In this document: piece after piece, positions 41,577-49,791 of the stretch
How positions within the stretch are numbered: the first letter of the stretch is position 1
Layout: each line of letters opens with the position of its first letter
NCBI RefSeq assembly: GCF_003063475.1
Contig: NZ_NESP01000001.1
Span: 1,178,001 to 1,242,000 of the forward strand
Direction: 5' to 3'
DNA: 64,000 bases
From: Limnohabitans curvus
GTDB lineage: Bacteria > Pseudomonadota > Gammaproteobacteria > Burkholderiales > Burkholderiaceae_C
Translations under genes and position numbers: made by a program
The notes under the pieces: generated by a model
Databases searched by the model: none
What the model was told of the DNA's origin: nothing
Seen by the model: the letters and a program-made list of their open reading frames with translations, nothing else

Positions 41577-42056
41577 TCAGACCTCCGATTCAGGGGATAT
41601 GTGGAACGAGGGCTTGCCTGCCTCGACCGTGCGGGCATCGGCGAATTGCTGCTGCAATGAGGGGGGCCAGTTCGTGTACCGGGATTCAGGTACCGACAAC
41701 TTGACGTCGAGGTAGCTCTCAACGGCTTCGCCAGAGGCGACGATGCGCTCGGCGATGGTCTTGAGTTTCTTCTGATCCCAGGAGACTTTCTTGGGCAGAT
41801 CGAACTTCACGTGCAAGCCATCAGTTTTGACGTGCGCGGTTCCGAAATCACGCCCAGAGGCGTTGAGGCTCTCGCGACCTTGCGCACCGAAGCGTTGGTC
41901 CAGAGCACCATCCAGTTTTGTGCGAGCCGCTTTGAGCCAGGCAATGGCCTGATCCAAATTGGTATCGACCTCCACCAGTTGCTGCGCAGGCAGGGTGGCC
42001 AGCTGGGAAACAGACATCTCAGCAATGTCGGCAGGGAAAATGGACAAGTCGTTCAT
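41577..42056 (-). CDS. Unknown 159-aa early protein
   Basis: An unrecognised 159-aa mostly helical protein (EVDTNLDQAIAWLKAARTKLDGALDQRFG; DLPKKVSWDQKKLKTIAERI). It lies between a helix-turn-helix gene and the BRO gene with small gaps, so it belongs to the early operon. No domain recognised. Confidence 0.65.
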   Translation of the reverse strand: MNDLSIFPADIAEMSVSQLATLPAQQLVEVDTNLDQAIAWLKAARTKLDGALDQRFGAQGRESLNASGRDFGTAHVKTDGLHVKFDLPKKVSWDQKKLKTIAERIVASGEAVESYLDVKLSVPESRYTNWPPSLQQQFADARTVEAGKPSFHISPESEV

Positions 42057-42069
42057 CTCTGTACTCCCT

Positions 42070-42333
42070 TCAGGCCGTCGCGCGCTCGGAAGTCGAAACG
42101 TGCAGAGCGTTCTTCTCGAAATCCAAAATCATCTCGAGCGCATAACTCACGCGCTTGGACAATTTCAGATACTTGGGGCCACGACCTTCGCAGCGCCAGC
42201 GCTGAAGTGTTTTGGGGCTGATGCCCCAGCGCTGGGCCAGTTCGTTCTCGTTGAGCACCCGGCGATCTCCGGGTGACAGGTTGTTGATCGCCTCTAGGGT
42301 CGATCGGGTAAGTGAGGTTGCCGTTGCTGGCAT
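42070..42333 (-). CDS. Helix-turn-helix DNA-binding protein, first gene of the early operon
   Basis: An 87-aa protein with an excisionase/AlpA-type helix-turn-helix (LNENELAQRWGISPKTLQRWRCEGRGPKYLKLSKRVSYALEMILDFE). The ATG at 42333 has AAAGGAG 7 nt upstream. It leads the long leftward early operon and has operator-like repeats just upstream. It may be an early regulator or excisionase. Confidence 0.78.
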   Translation of the reverse strand: MPATATSLTRSTLEAINNLSPGDRRVLNENELAQRWGISPKTLQRWRCEGRGPKYLKLSKRVSYALEMILDFEKNALHVSTSERATA

Positions 42334-42384
42334 GAAGTACTCCTTTGACGTTGTTGAGGAACAGGTGTCATTGGAGATTTCGGG

Positions 42385-42441
42385 TGGCGAACATACGAGG
42401 GACCGATTGGCGAACCACACGGAAACTTCTGGTTCGCCAAT
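42385..42441. promoter_or_regulatory. Operator-like TGGCGAAC repeats upstream of the early operon
   Basis: TGGCGAAC occurs at 42385-42392 and 42408-42415, and inverted (GTTCGCCA) at 42432-42439. The last two extend to an 11-bp perfect inverted repeat, ATTGGCGAACC (42406-42416) with GGTTCGCCAAT (42431-42441), separated by 14 nt. It is 50-110 bp before the first early gene, the right place for phage operators. Confidence 0.65.
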
Positions 42442-42460
42442 GCCCCGGCACAAATGAAAA

Positions 42461-42481
42461 CGGCGAGCACTTGGCTCGCCG
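42461..42481 (-). terminator. Terminator downstream of oxyR / right edge of prophage
   Basis: A perfect 8-bp stem CGGCGAGC/GCTCGCCG with a 5-nt loop. On the minus strand it is followed by TTTTCATTT. It would stop oxyR transcription before it enters the phage early operon. The rest of 42482-42634 holds a small TGCCTGA/TCAGGCA dyad and no gene. Confidence 0.8.
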
Positions 42482-42634
42482 CTGGTTAAGTTGCCTGATG
42501 TTCAGGCACAAAGTTGATGTTGTCTTGATGTCCTTTGTCGGACGCTGTTACGTGAATGTCTCAGTCCGACCCAAAGCCGTCACTGGTCTTTGGGTTTGGA
42601 ATGTCTGCTTTCATGCTGCAGGTCTTCGAGCAGT

Positions 42635-43540
42635 TCATTTTTTTCGGTGAACAGAGGAAATCAATTGAGCAATCGCCTCGAATTCCACCATGTGGGCAGA
42701 TGTTGAGCGCGTGACTAACGCTATCGTTCGTTCAGGCGCCGGAGGCGCCAAGGGTCTGGATTTCAATGGCAAGTTACCCAGGACACCACTCTTGATGGCC
42801 ATTTCGGGTAACAACGCAACACCCATTCCCGAAGCGACCATTTGTACCAGTGTTAGGAGACTGGTGGCTTCGATCCCGTCCACACTGGCCACTTCGGTTG
42901 CCTGGCAAGCTTGAAGAGCATGGTCGCGCAGGCAATGCCCCTCTTCGAGCAGTAGCAGACGTTCCGTCCACTCGCTACCCAATTGGATGGCACGTCCTTG
43001 GATCGCCGGGTCCTTCTCCCGCCCCACCAGCCAAAACCTGTCCTTATAGAGCGGCAAGACCCGCAGGTCTGGCGTGTCGTAGGGCAGCGCAATCAGCGCA
43101 AAGTCCAACTGTCGGTTTCGCAGCCGCTCCAGCAAATGTGCAGTCAGGTCCTCGCGTAGGCCAAGCTCCAGAAGCGGGAATTTTTCGCGCAGCAGAGGCA
43201 TAACGGCGGGCAGCACGAATGGTGCAATTGTCGGAATCACTCCAAGACGCAATCGGCCCTGCATGGGGCGCGAAGCGTCAGAAGCGAAATCGCTCAGGTC
43301 TTCGGCTGCTGCCAGCACCTGCCTCGCACGAGCCACCACTTCTTCGCCCACGGCCGTCAGCGCCACGCTCTGCTTGTCACGCTCGACCAGCTGCACGCCC
43401 AGCGTACCTTCGAGCTCCTTGAGACCTGTGCTCAAAGTGGACTGACTGACAAAGCTGGCTTCAGCAGCGCGTGTGAAGTTCAGGTGCTCGGCCAAGGCCA
43501 GCAGATAGCGCAGCTGTCGCAGCGAGGGCAAGGCGGCCAT
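42635..43540 (-). CDS. oxyR: OxyR peroxide-sensing LysR regulator
   Basis: A 301-aa LysR-type regulator with an N-terminal helix-turn-helix (LNFTRAAEASFVSQSTLSTGLKELE) and an effector domain. The redox cysteines are Cys203 and Cys212 in EEGHCLRDHALQAC, the OxyR disulfide pair (9 residues apart, as Cys199/Cys208 in E. coli). H2O2 oxidation switches it to an activator. It is divergent from rubrerythrin, rubredoxin, reductase and ohr genes, which it probably controls. Confidence 0.93.
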   Translation of the reverse strand: MAALPSLRQLRYLLALAEHLNFTRAAEASFVSQSTLSTGLKELEGTLGVQLVERDKQSVALTAVGEEVVARARQVLAAAEDLSDFASDASRPMQGRLRLGVIPTIAPFVLPAVMPLLREKFPLLELGLREDLTAHLLERLRNRQLDFALIALPYDTPDLRVLPLYKDRFWLVGREKDPAIQGRAIQLGSEWTERLLLLEEGHCLRDHALQACQATEVASVDGIEATSLLTLVQMVASGMGVALLPEMAIKSGVLGNLPLKSRPLAPPAPERTIALVTRSTSAHMVEFEAIAQLISSVHRKK

Positions 43541-43609
43541 AGGGGGTGTTCTTTCAGTAACTACAAGTCAGTTATCGATATTTTAGATTGATTCAATGAA
43601 AATTATCCG

Positions 43610-43639
43610 TTGGACTGATTGATTGAGAAATTTTACAAT
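43610..43639 (+). promoter_or_regulatory. Sigma-70-type promoter for the rubrerythrin operon
   Basis: TTGGAC (43610-43615), an 18-nt spacer, then TACAAT (43634-43639), 41 nt before the rubrerythrin ATG. The AT-rich region between oxyR and this promoter (43541-43609) would hold OxyR sites. I do not see a full consensus tetrad by eye. Confidence 0.6.
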
Positions 43640-43680
43640 TCATCCATCGCAACAAAACCACCCCCTGAAAGGAACTTCAA

Positions 43681-44154
43681 ATGGCACGTCCAGAAATCAA
43701 AACCTATCAAAACCTCGAAGCTGCATTTGCCGGTGAATCGATGGCCCACATCAAGTACCGCTACTTCGCCAAACTGGCCCGCGCTGCTGGTGACGAAGAT
43801 ACGGCCCGCATCTTCGAGCAAACCGCAGACCAGGAAGTGATGCACGCCTTCGGCCACCTCGATCTGCTTTACCCAGCGACCGACATGACTCCGGCTAAGG
43901 CCCTGCAGATCGCCATCGAAGGCGAAACCTACGAGTACAGCGAGATGTACCCAGGTTTTCGCAAGACCGCTGTGGAGGAAGGCAACGCCGCTGCCGTGGC
44001 CGAGATCGACGAGCAGATCAGCGAGTCCAAAGAACACGCTGATCAGTTCAAGGCCGTGCTCGAAAAGGCCGCCAAGCGCTTTGCTGCCTTGGCCAAAGTT
44101 GAAGAGCGCCACGCCAACCACTACCAAAAGGCCCTCGACGCCATTCAGGCCTGA
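43681..44154 (+). CDS. Rubrerythrin (diiron peroxidase) without rubredoxin domain
   Basis: A 157-aa ferritin-like four-helix protein. It carries the diiron Glu/His motifs FAGESMAHIKY, DQEVMHA, EGETYEYSEMY and VEERHANHY. Rubrerythrins reduce H2O2. Many have a C-terminal rubredoxin domain, but here the protein stops and a separate rubredoxin gene follows 42 nt later, so the electron donor is supplied as its own protein. AAAGGAAC upstream of the ATG is the ribosome site. Confidence 0.92.
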   Translation: MARPEIKTYQNLEAAFAGESMAHIKYRYFAKLARAAGDEDTARIFEQTADQEVMHAFGHLDLLYPATDMTPAKALQIAIEGETYEYSEMYPGFRKTAVEEGNAAAVAEIDEQISESKEHADQFKAVLEKAAKRFAALAKVEERHANHYQKALDAIQA

Positions 44155-44196
44155 GCCATCCACACCGATTCAACGTTTCAATTTTTGGAGAACATC

Positions 44197-44364
44197 ATGA
44201 AAGTTTGGCAATGCATTGTTTGCGGTTTCATCTACGACGAAGCCCAAGGTATCCCTGAAGACGGCATCGCCGCCGGCACCCGTTTCGAAGACATCCCTGA
44301 AAACTGGGAATGTCCTGATTGCGGCGTCGCCAAGGCCGACTTTGAAATGGTCGAGATCGGCTGA
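44197..44364 (+). CDS. Rubredoxin
   Basis: A 55-aa protein with the two CxxCG knuckles of rubredoxin, CIVCG (Cys6/9) and CPDCG (Cys39/42), holding one Fe(Cys)4 site. It starts [20 protein letters not shown], with GGAG upstream. It would pass electrons from the flavoprotein encoded next to the rubrerythrin encoded before it. Confidence 0.95.
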   Translation: MKVWQCIVCGFIYDEAQGIPEDGIAAGTRFEDIPENWECPDCGVAKADFEMVEIG

Positions 44365-44381
44365 GAGAACAGGAGCACTTG

Positions 44382-45539
44382 ATGATTGCGCCTGCACAAA
44401 GCCTGGTGATCGTAGGCTCGGGTCTCGCGGCCTGGACGTTGGTCCGGGAGTTCCGCAAGCTCGATGCCCAGACACCCATCACCCTGATCACCCGCGACAA
44501 CGGGGACTTTTACAGCAAGCCCATGTTGTCCAACGCCCTGAGCAGCGGCAAAACCGCAGCTCAGCTGGTCAGCGCCACCAGCGCGGCCATGGCGCAGCAG
44601 TTGGGGGTCACTGTGATGGCTAAGACCGATGTGACGGCCATCGATCCGGTCGCCTACAGTGTCACCACTGCCCTGGGGCCAGTGACTTACAGCCGTCTGG
44701 TGCTGGCGTTAGGCGCTGACCCGGTGCGTCTGCCCCTGCAGGGCGATGCAGCGGACCGGGTGATCTCGGTCAATGACCTCCAAGATTACGCGACGTTTCG
44801 TGCACAGCTCGAAGGTGCAAAGCGAGTGACCGTCATCGGCGCAGGCTTGATCGGCTGCGAATTTGCGAATGACCTTGTGCAGGCCGGTTATGAGGTTGAT
44901 GTGATCGATCCTGGCACTCACCCCTTGGGTCGACTCCTACCGCTAGAGGCGGGGCAGCAGATGCAGCAGGCGCTTGCGCACGCTGGTGTGCGTTTTCACT
45001 TTGGCAACTCGGTACAGGCAGTGCTCGCTGCGCCGCAAGGTCTGCAGGTCGAACTGGCCAACGGCCAGCGCTTGGCCAGCGACCTCGTTTTATCGGCTGT
45101 TGGCTTGCGCCCTCGGATCGCGCTGGCAAAGGCTGCAGGACTACAGACCGCGCGCGGCATCGTCGTCAACCGCCAACTGCAGACCAGCCAAACCGACATT
45201 TACGCGCTGGGCGACGTTGCAGAAGTTGAAGGTCTGCTCTTGCCCTATGTCATGCCTATGATGCAGTCTGCACGCACTCTAGCAGCGCATCTGGCTGGCC
45301 AGCCGGCCACTTTGCGCTACCCGGCCATGCCTGTGGTCGTCAAGACACCCGCCATGCCAGTGGTGGTCTCGCCGCCACTCGCGAACGCCCAAGGAAGTTG
45401 GCAGGTCAACGCCTTCTCTGACGGAGTGGACGCCCGATTTGTTGGTTTGGATGGCACCTTGCTGGGCTTTGCACTTGCTGGCAAGGCTACAGGCCAGAAA
45501 ACCGTTTTACAAAAATCTTTGCCAGCCGTGCTGGCTTAA
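44382..45539 (+). CDS. FAD-dependent rubredoxin reductase-like oxidoreductase
   Basis: A 385-aa pyridine-nucleotide flavoprotein. It has an FAD-binding LVIVGSGLAAWTLVREFR at the N-terminus, an NAD-binding VTVIGAGLIGCEFANDLVQAG in the middle and the IYALGDVAEVEG motif of the family. The ATG at 44382 has AGGAG upstream and lies 17 nt after rubredoxin. With the two upstream genes it forms an NAD(P)H-rubredoxin-rubrerythrin peroxide-reducing chain. Confidence 0.9.
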   Translation: MIAPAQSLVIVGSGLAAWTLVREFRKLDAQTPITLITRDNGDFYSKPMLSNALSSGKTAAQLVSATSAAMAQQLGVTVMAKTDVTAIDPVAYSVTTALGPVTYSRLVLALGADPVRLPLQGDAADRVISVNDLQDYATFRAQLEGAKRVTVIGAGLIGCEFANDLVQAGYEVDVIDPGTHPLGRLLPLEAGQQMQQALAHAGVRFHFGNSVQAVLAAPQGLQVELANGQRLASDLVLSAVGLRPRIALAKAAGLQTARGIVVNRQLQTSQTDIYALGDVAEVEGLLLPYVMPMMQSARTLAAHLAGQPATLRYPAMPVVVKTPAMPVVVSPPLANAQGSWQVNAFSDGVDARFVGLDGTLLGFALAGKATGQKTVLQKSLPAVLA

Positions 45540-45572
45540 ATCAATCCCTTAACCCTTGAATGGAGAAATGAA

Positions 45573-46001
45573 ATGACCACTAAACTCGACAAAGTCCTCT
45601 ACACCGCCAAAGCCCATACCACTGGAGGCCGTGACGGCCGCTCAGTCTCCAGTGATGGTCTGCTGGATGTCAAGCTGGCACCACCGAAAGAACTCGGCGG
45701 CATGGGCGGTGCGACCAACCCCGAACAACTGTTTGCAGCGGGCTATTCGGCTTGCTTCATGGGCGCACTCAAGCATGTAGCCAGTTTGAAGAAAGTCGCG
45801 GTGCCTGTTGATGCGGCCATCGACGCCAGCGTGGACATTGGTCCAATTCCCGCAGGCTTCGGAATCGCCGCCCGTCTGGACATCAGCCTGCCCGGCATGG
45901 ACCGTGCCGTGGCCCAGGACCTGATCGACACAGCCCACCAGGTCTGCCCTTACTCAAATGCCACTCGCGGCAACATCGTCGTAGAGTTGACGCTGGTCTG
46001 A
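45573..46001 (+). CDS. ohr: Organic hydroperoxide resistance protein Ohr
   Basis: A 142-aa OsmC/Ohr-family thiol peroxidase. The reactive Cys61 is in [15 protein letters not shown] and the resolving Cys125 in [14 protein letters not shown], the spacing of known Ohr proteins. It detoxifies organic peroxides. It is last in the oxyR-divergent operon. In many bacteria ohr is controlled by OhrR, but no OhrR gene is present here. Confidence 0.93.
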   Translation: MTTKLDKVLYTAKAHTTGGRDGRSVSSDGLLDVKLAPPKELGGMGGATNPEQLFAAGYSACFMGALKHVASLKKVAVPVDAAIDASVDIGPIPAGFGIAARLDISLPGMDRAVAQDLIDTAHQVCPYSNATRGNIVVELTLV

Positions 46002-46286
46002 TCTGAAAGGAAAGCGCCGCCATGATGACTTTGTCCTTTTGGGCGCTCACCATGACGGTGCTCATCACATCCGATAGGGGAAGTTTCCAATCCCATACCT
46101 GTTTCATCGAGTGAACCATCAACACCGCAGGAAGTCAGAATCTACGAGATGGCCCAAAAAGAGAAAGCATCCTCTTGGACAGTTTTCCTTGACTGCGCGG
46201 TACTTCAAGGCCTAAAGCAGTCCACTAGATTTTCTGGCATGACCGACTGCTTATGGCCGTTTTCAGTCAAATCAAGCTGAGCCAAA
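46002..46286. other. Intergenic region between ohr and the recombinase module (possible att region)
   Basis: 285 nt with no convincing gene. A 30-codon frame from 46021 with a decent ribosome site (AAAGGAAAG) begins MMTLSFWALTMTVL, then loses membrane character and stops, and might be the cut 5' end of a gene. Large serine recombinases commonly have their attachment site beside the recombinase gene, so one island junction may lie here. No direct repeat with the other end was found by eye. Confidence 0.35.
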
Positions 46287-46757
46287 TCACACAAAGGCAA
46301 GCATCTTTTTTTGCTCTTCCCAGTCGCGTGGCAGGGGCTCATGACGCCCACGGATCGTCTGCAGATTCAGATGCCGTGGCTGGGAACCCTCCAGGATGGC
46401 TTCAATGATCTCGGGAGCCAAATTCGCCATGCGCAGGACCTCCGCGACCCAGCCCGGCTCCAGCTTGAAAGCACGAGCAAGATCTGTCGCAGTGGCGTAC
46501 TTGCCCTCATCAAGCAAGCGCTGCCAATAAAACGCCTTGCCCAGCGTTTTGATCATCGGAATGTCCATGCCGCCTGACATGACGTTCGCACTGGAGCCCG
46601 ACGGTGGGGTCAAGAGCTTGCGGTTTTGTTTGCGACGGATCGTCAGCGGGACTATCGTCACACGTTGCGTGCCGTCCATGATTTGCCGCGCAGCCCCACC
46701 CACTTCAATTCGCACATTGCGCAACCTTGGGTTGCCCTGATACGCCTCGTTAGTCAT
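46287..46757 (-). CDS. ParB/KorB-like helix-turn-helix protein coupled to recombinase
   Basis: A 156-aa protein. The N-terminal half is basic (TVLPLTIRRKQNRKLL-like). The C-terminal half reads DEGKYATATDLARAFKLEPGWVAEVLRMANLAPEIIEAILEG, a ParB-type helix-turn-helix, ending LPRDWEEQKKMLAF. Proteins of this form recur just downstream of large serine recombinases on proteobacterial islands. It overlaps the recombinase gene by 4 nt (ATGA). It may be a recombination directionality factor or regulator; this is inference. Confidence 0.7.
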   Translation of the reverse strand: MTNEAYQGNPRLRNVRIEVGGAARQIMDGTQRVTIVPLTIRRKQNRKLLTPPSGSSANVMSGGMDIPMIKTLGKAFYWQRLLDEGKYATATDLARAFKLEPGWVAEVLRMANLAPEIIEAILEGSQPRHLNLQTIRGRHEPLPRDWEEQKKMLAFV

Positions 46758-48172
46758 GCCATCACCTCCTCTACATACTCTTTGGCCTCTTCCACATAGG
46801 GGTGCGCCACGATGCTTGGGTCAAGTCCGATCCAACCATCCTCGCGCCAATGGATGTCGAGACTGCCATCCTTGAAGTCCACGCGCTCAATGAGCAACTG
46901 TGCAATGCGCTGTTGCTCCGCAGGGAACAACTGCTTCCATACATCAGCAATTCGTCTCATCGACACCACCACCTGGTCCTCTTGAAGATCGGCTCCGGCA
47001 CTGTGCTGCAGGCATGAGCGCCACACACCAATCAATGGCTCCGGCTCCATCAGCGCCAGCTCGATTTCATTCAAAACCGCAGCCTCGATTTCAGCTGCCG
47101 GGAGCGCACCGATGCTTTGCCCGCGTCCATCTTGGGTTGCGCCTGCGCTGCGTCGCTTTTCCAAGTACGGCACGTAGTAGCGATACATGCGGCCATTCTT
47201 TTTCTTGGTGTAGTGATGGATCATGCGCTGGCCATCGGGTGCGAATAACAAACCGCCCAACAGCGCCGGGTATTCGTCTTTTCGCACCCTTGGGCCTTGC
47301 TTGCGCCGGTTGACGAACGCTTGCACACCATCCCACAACTCCTGCGAAATGATGCCGGTGTGTTGCGCTGGAAAGAACTCCCCCTTGTGGCTGATCTCAC
47401 CTAGGTAGAGCCGGTTTCGCAGCAAGCAAAACAGGTACTGCTGATCAATGGGACGACCCGCACGATGCTGGCCGGATTGTGTGACCCAGGACTTGGTGCT
47501 GTGACCTTCGATTTCCAACTCACGTACCAGGCGTGCTGCGGAACCGTGCTCTGCGTACCTACGGAAGATGTCCTGCACCAGACTGGCCTCTCGCTCGTTG
47601 ACCAGCAGTTTGCGATCAACCACGTCATAGCCCAGCGGGGGCGTACCACCCATCCACATGCCCTTGGCCTTGCTGGCTGCGATCTTGTCTCGGATGCGTT
47701 CGCCCGTGACCTCACGTTCAAACTGTGCGAAGGACAGCAGGATGTTGAGCGTCAGCCGCCCCATTGATGTGGTCGTGTTGAATTGTTGGGTGACCGAGAC
47801 AAACGAGACGTTGTTGCGATCGAACACCTCCACGAGCTTGGCAAAGTCGGGCAAGCTGCGCGTGAGACGGTCAATCTTGTAGACCACCACCACATCAATT
47901 TTTCTGGCCTCAATGTCTGCCATCAGGCGTTTGAGTCCAGGACGATCAATATTGCCGCCGGAAAATCCGCCGTCGTCGTAGGTGTCATCCAGCGCCAGCC
48001 AACCTTCATGGCGTTGGCTGCTCACGAATGAGAGACCGGCATCGCGTTGTGCTTCCAGGCTGTTGTACTCCTGGTCCAATCCTTCATCGGTCGACTTGCG
48101 CGTGTAGATGGCGCATCGCTTTTTGGGAATGAACGAGGGCGTGCTTGCCACTGAGGTGCGGGAGGTTCTCAT
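46754..48172 (-). CDS. Large serine recombinase (integrase)
   Basis: A 472-aa site-specific recombinase. The resolvase domain is at about 18-165, with the Ser27 nucleophile in AIYTRKSTDEGLDQE, DDGGFSGGN, VYKIDRLTRS and RIRDKIAASKAKGMWMGG. A recombinase domain (GYDVVDRKLLVNE...) and a C-terminal region with a short zinc-ribbon/coiled-coil part follow. The ATG at 48172 overlaps the DUF2924 stop (ATGA). It would integrate and excise the island, or possibly the prophage, which has no other integrase. Confidence 0.92.
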   Translation of the reverse strand: MRTSRTSVASTPSFIPKKRCAIYTRKSTDEGLDQEYNSLEAQRDAGLSFVSSQRHEGWLALDDTYDDGGFSGGNIDRPGLKRLMADIEARKIDVVVVYKIDRLTRSLPDFAKLVEVFDRNNVSFVSVTQQFNTTTSMGRLTLNILLSFAQFEREVTGERIRDKIAASKAKGMWMGGTPPLGYDVVDRKLLVNEREASLVQDIFRRYAEHGSAARLVRELEIEGHSTKSWVTQSGQHRAGRPIDQQYLFCLLRNRLYLGEISHKGEFFPAQHTGIISQELWDGVQAFVNRRKQGPRVRKDEYPALLGGLLFAPDGQRMIHHYTKKKNGRMYRYYVPYLEKRRSAGATQDGRGQSIGALPAAEIEAAVLNEIELALMEPEPLIGVWRSCLQHSAGADLQEDQVVVSMRRIADVWKQLFPAEQQRIAQLLIERVDFKDGSLDIHWREDGWIGLDPSIVAHPYVEEAKEYVEEVMA

Positions 48173-48636
48173 GCGACCCCCTTCTTGGTGGACTTCAACC
48201 CAAAAAAGGCAGGTCCCGACCATGGGCAACCAGCGATCAACCGCGCGATCGCCGACAAACTCTTGAACCGCTGGCCACGGTACTCAAAGTCGCGCACGCC
48301 GCGCACGACCACCTTGTGCTCTTGATCATCAAAGAAACGGCTGAGCATGGTGCCGGGCAGCAGGCGATCCGCATCACCTTGCAAGCGTTTGGGAAGAACC
48401 CCTGTTTCGCCGATTTCCTCAAGCTTCCTACGCGTCGTCGGCTTGAGTGAACCGAAGGCCTTTTCCTGAATCTTGTAGGCCAGTCGGGACTCCAGCCAGG
48501 TGCGATGGTGGTGCTGTGGTCGTTCATCAAAATGCGCGTCCCACATGGCCCATATGTTCTGCATGGGCAGGTGCGGAAGCTGCGCGACTTGCGCCGCGAT
48601 GGATACCGTTTTTGATTGTTGTGCGTGTGTCGTCAT
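48169..48636 (-). CDS. DUF2924 protein
   Basis: A 155-aa protein with the DUF2924 pattern: PMQNIWAMWDAHFDERPQHHHRTWLESRLAYKIQEKAFG and LLPGTMLSRFFDDQEHKVVV, FEYRGQRFKSLSAIARLI. DUF2924 genes are steady partners of island serine recombinases. The ATG at 48636 is preferred over an upstream TTG. Overlaps the recombinase by 4 nt. Confidence 0.85.
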   Translation of the reverse strand: MTTHAQQSKTVSIAAQVAQLPHLPMQNIWAMWDAHFDERPQHHHRTWLESRLAYKIQEKAFGSLKPTTRRKLEEIGETGVLPKRLQGDADRLLPGTMLSRFFDDQEHKVVVRGVRDFEYRGQRFKSLSAIARLIAGCPWSGPAFFGLKSTKKGVA

Positions 48637-48650
48637 GTGCAAACTCCTTC

Positions 48651-48860
48651 TTAGTGATCGGTGTTTGCATTCACGCTCTTCTGGCCAGCGAAGCCAAGTG
48701 AAACCTTCCTACTGTCGCGAATAGGTGAAGGTTTCTGCGCAGATGATTCAGCTTCGCGCAATCGCAGCAGGGCCACTGCGATTAGATCGACGACTTCTTG
48801 TTGCGGGTGTCGGGGGGCTGCGCCAGCCCTGAAATTAGAGATTTGTTCGTTGTTGTGCAT
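48651..48860 (-). CDS. Small unknown protein upstream of the DUF2924 gene
   Basis: A 69-aa protein (MHNNEQISNFRAGAAPRHPQQEVVDLIAVALLRLREAES ...), 14 nt before the DUF2924 gene and so probably in the same operon. A helix with the VVDLIAVALLRLR pattern recurs in small proteins at this place in recombinase modules, as far as I recall. No function known. The 149 nt upstream (48861-49009) hold no gene. Confidence 0.6.
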   Translation of the reverse strand: MHNNEQISNFRAGAAPRHPQQEVVDLIAVALLRLREAESSAQKPSPIRDSRKVSLGFAGQKSVNANTDH

Positions 48861-49009
48861 GGTCAGCGTTCCAGTAGAAAACGCTTCTTATGCTATTAGT
48901 CAAGGTCACTTCGCGTAACGTGTTTGGACCAACATGCTCGTAGATGAGCAAAGTACGCCTATTGCACTCGGTCACTGTCACGGCCACCAGGTCACGCCCT
49001 GTTCAGAAC

Positions 49010-49615
49010 TCAATTCGCCAACACAAGTAACTCTGAACTCAACAGCAATTCGTCGGCGAACCTGCGCAGCATTCGAAAATGATTGTCTTCCATCGGTATG
49101 GTTGTGGTCTTGCCATCCGCGTTAGTTTGCGTCTTCGTCCAGAAGGCTGTTTGAAGGGCTTGCAGCTTTTCGTCAGGCTCATCCACATGAGCGCCACCGT
49201 CTTTGTTGGCAGCTGACAGAACGACATCTTTCCGGGTGTACATGACTTTGTCGCGAATAAAGACGGGCTGTGCCCACCATTCGATGCAACTGAGCGTTGG
49301 CATCCCGTCTGGCACGGGAGAGTACTCAATGGAACTGCCGATCACCATGCCCGCCAGGCACTCTCCAAAATCAAGTTCAGCAAGCAGATCCTCTGGAATT
49401 TCTTTGGCCGTGGTGATCAGCTTTAAAGATTCTTTCCGACCCATTTGATTCAGCAAAGAACTGCTGAATTTCGTGTCGTGGAGCAAGACACGGATAGCTA
49501 CGCCGATGCGCAATGCTTCCTCGGAGTGACCTGCATCGTATGCAGAGGCAGAGTTTCGGATGAAGTCCAGTTGACGCCTCAGTTGCTTGACCAATTCGGG
49601 GGTAGGTTTCTGCAT
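49010..49615 (-). CDS. Unknown 201-aa island protein
   Basis: A mainly helical soluble protein of unrecognised function. It starts MQKPTPELVKQLRRQLDFIRN, then SASAYDAGHSEEALRIGVAIRVLLHDTKFSSSLLNQMG, and ends with MLRRFADELLLSSELLVLAN. I have the impression of a widespread stand-alone family found near phage and defence genes, but cannot name it. A GTG directly before the ATG is an alternative start. The gap 49616-49791 holds nothing convincing. Confidence 0.7.
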   Translation of the reverse strand: MQKPTPELVKQLRRQLDFIRNSASAYDAGHSEEALRIGVAIRVLLHDTKFSSSLLNQMGRKESLKLITTAKEIPEDLLAELDFGECLAGMVIGSSIEYSPVPDGMPTLSCIEWWAQPVFIRDKVMYTRKDVVLSAANKDGGAHVDEPDEKLQALQTAFWTKTQTNADGKTTTIPMEDNHFRMLRRFADELLLSSELLVLAN

Positions 49616-49791
49616 CACTGAAACGCGTAATCAATAAAAGTTAGGGTGGTGGTGTCACACCGTTGCGAAGTATGTAGCCACGGCACAGTCGGCCTTTACC
49701 CTATATAGCCATTCGACCCATCGCTGGGCTAGTCACTGGCGCAGAGGTATTTGGGGCCGCTGCATGAGACACCACCGAAATCATGATATGC

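Noticed and set aside
46021..46113. 30-codon frame MMTLSFWALTMTVL... after ohr
   Set aside because: It has a ribosome-like site and a hydrophobic start, but it is very short and ends without a domain. It may be a truncated gene, but evidence is too weak to annotate.
46754..48172. Reading the serine recombinase as a transposon (Tn3-type) resolvase
   Set aside because: It is 472 aa with extended C-terminal recombinase domains and DUF2924/HTH partners. No transposase or terminal inverted repeats were seen.
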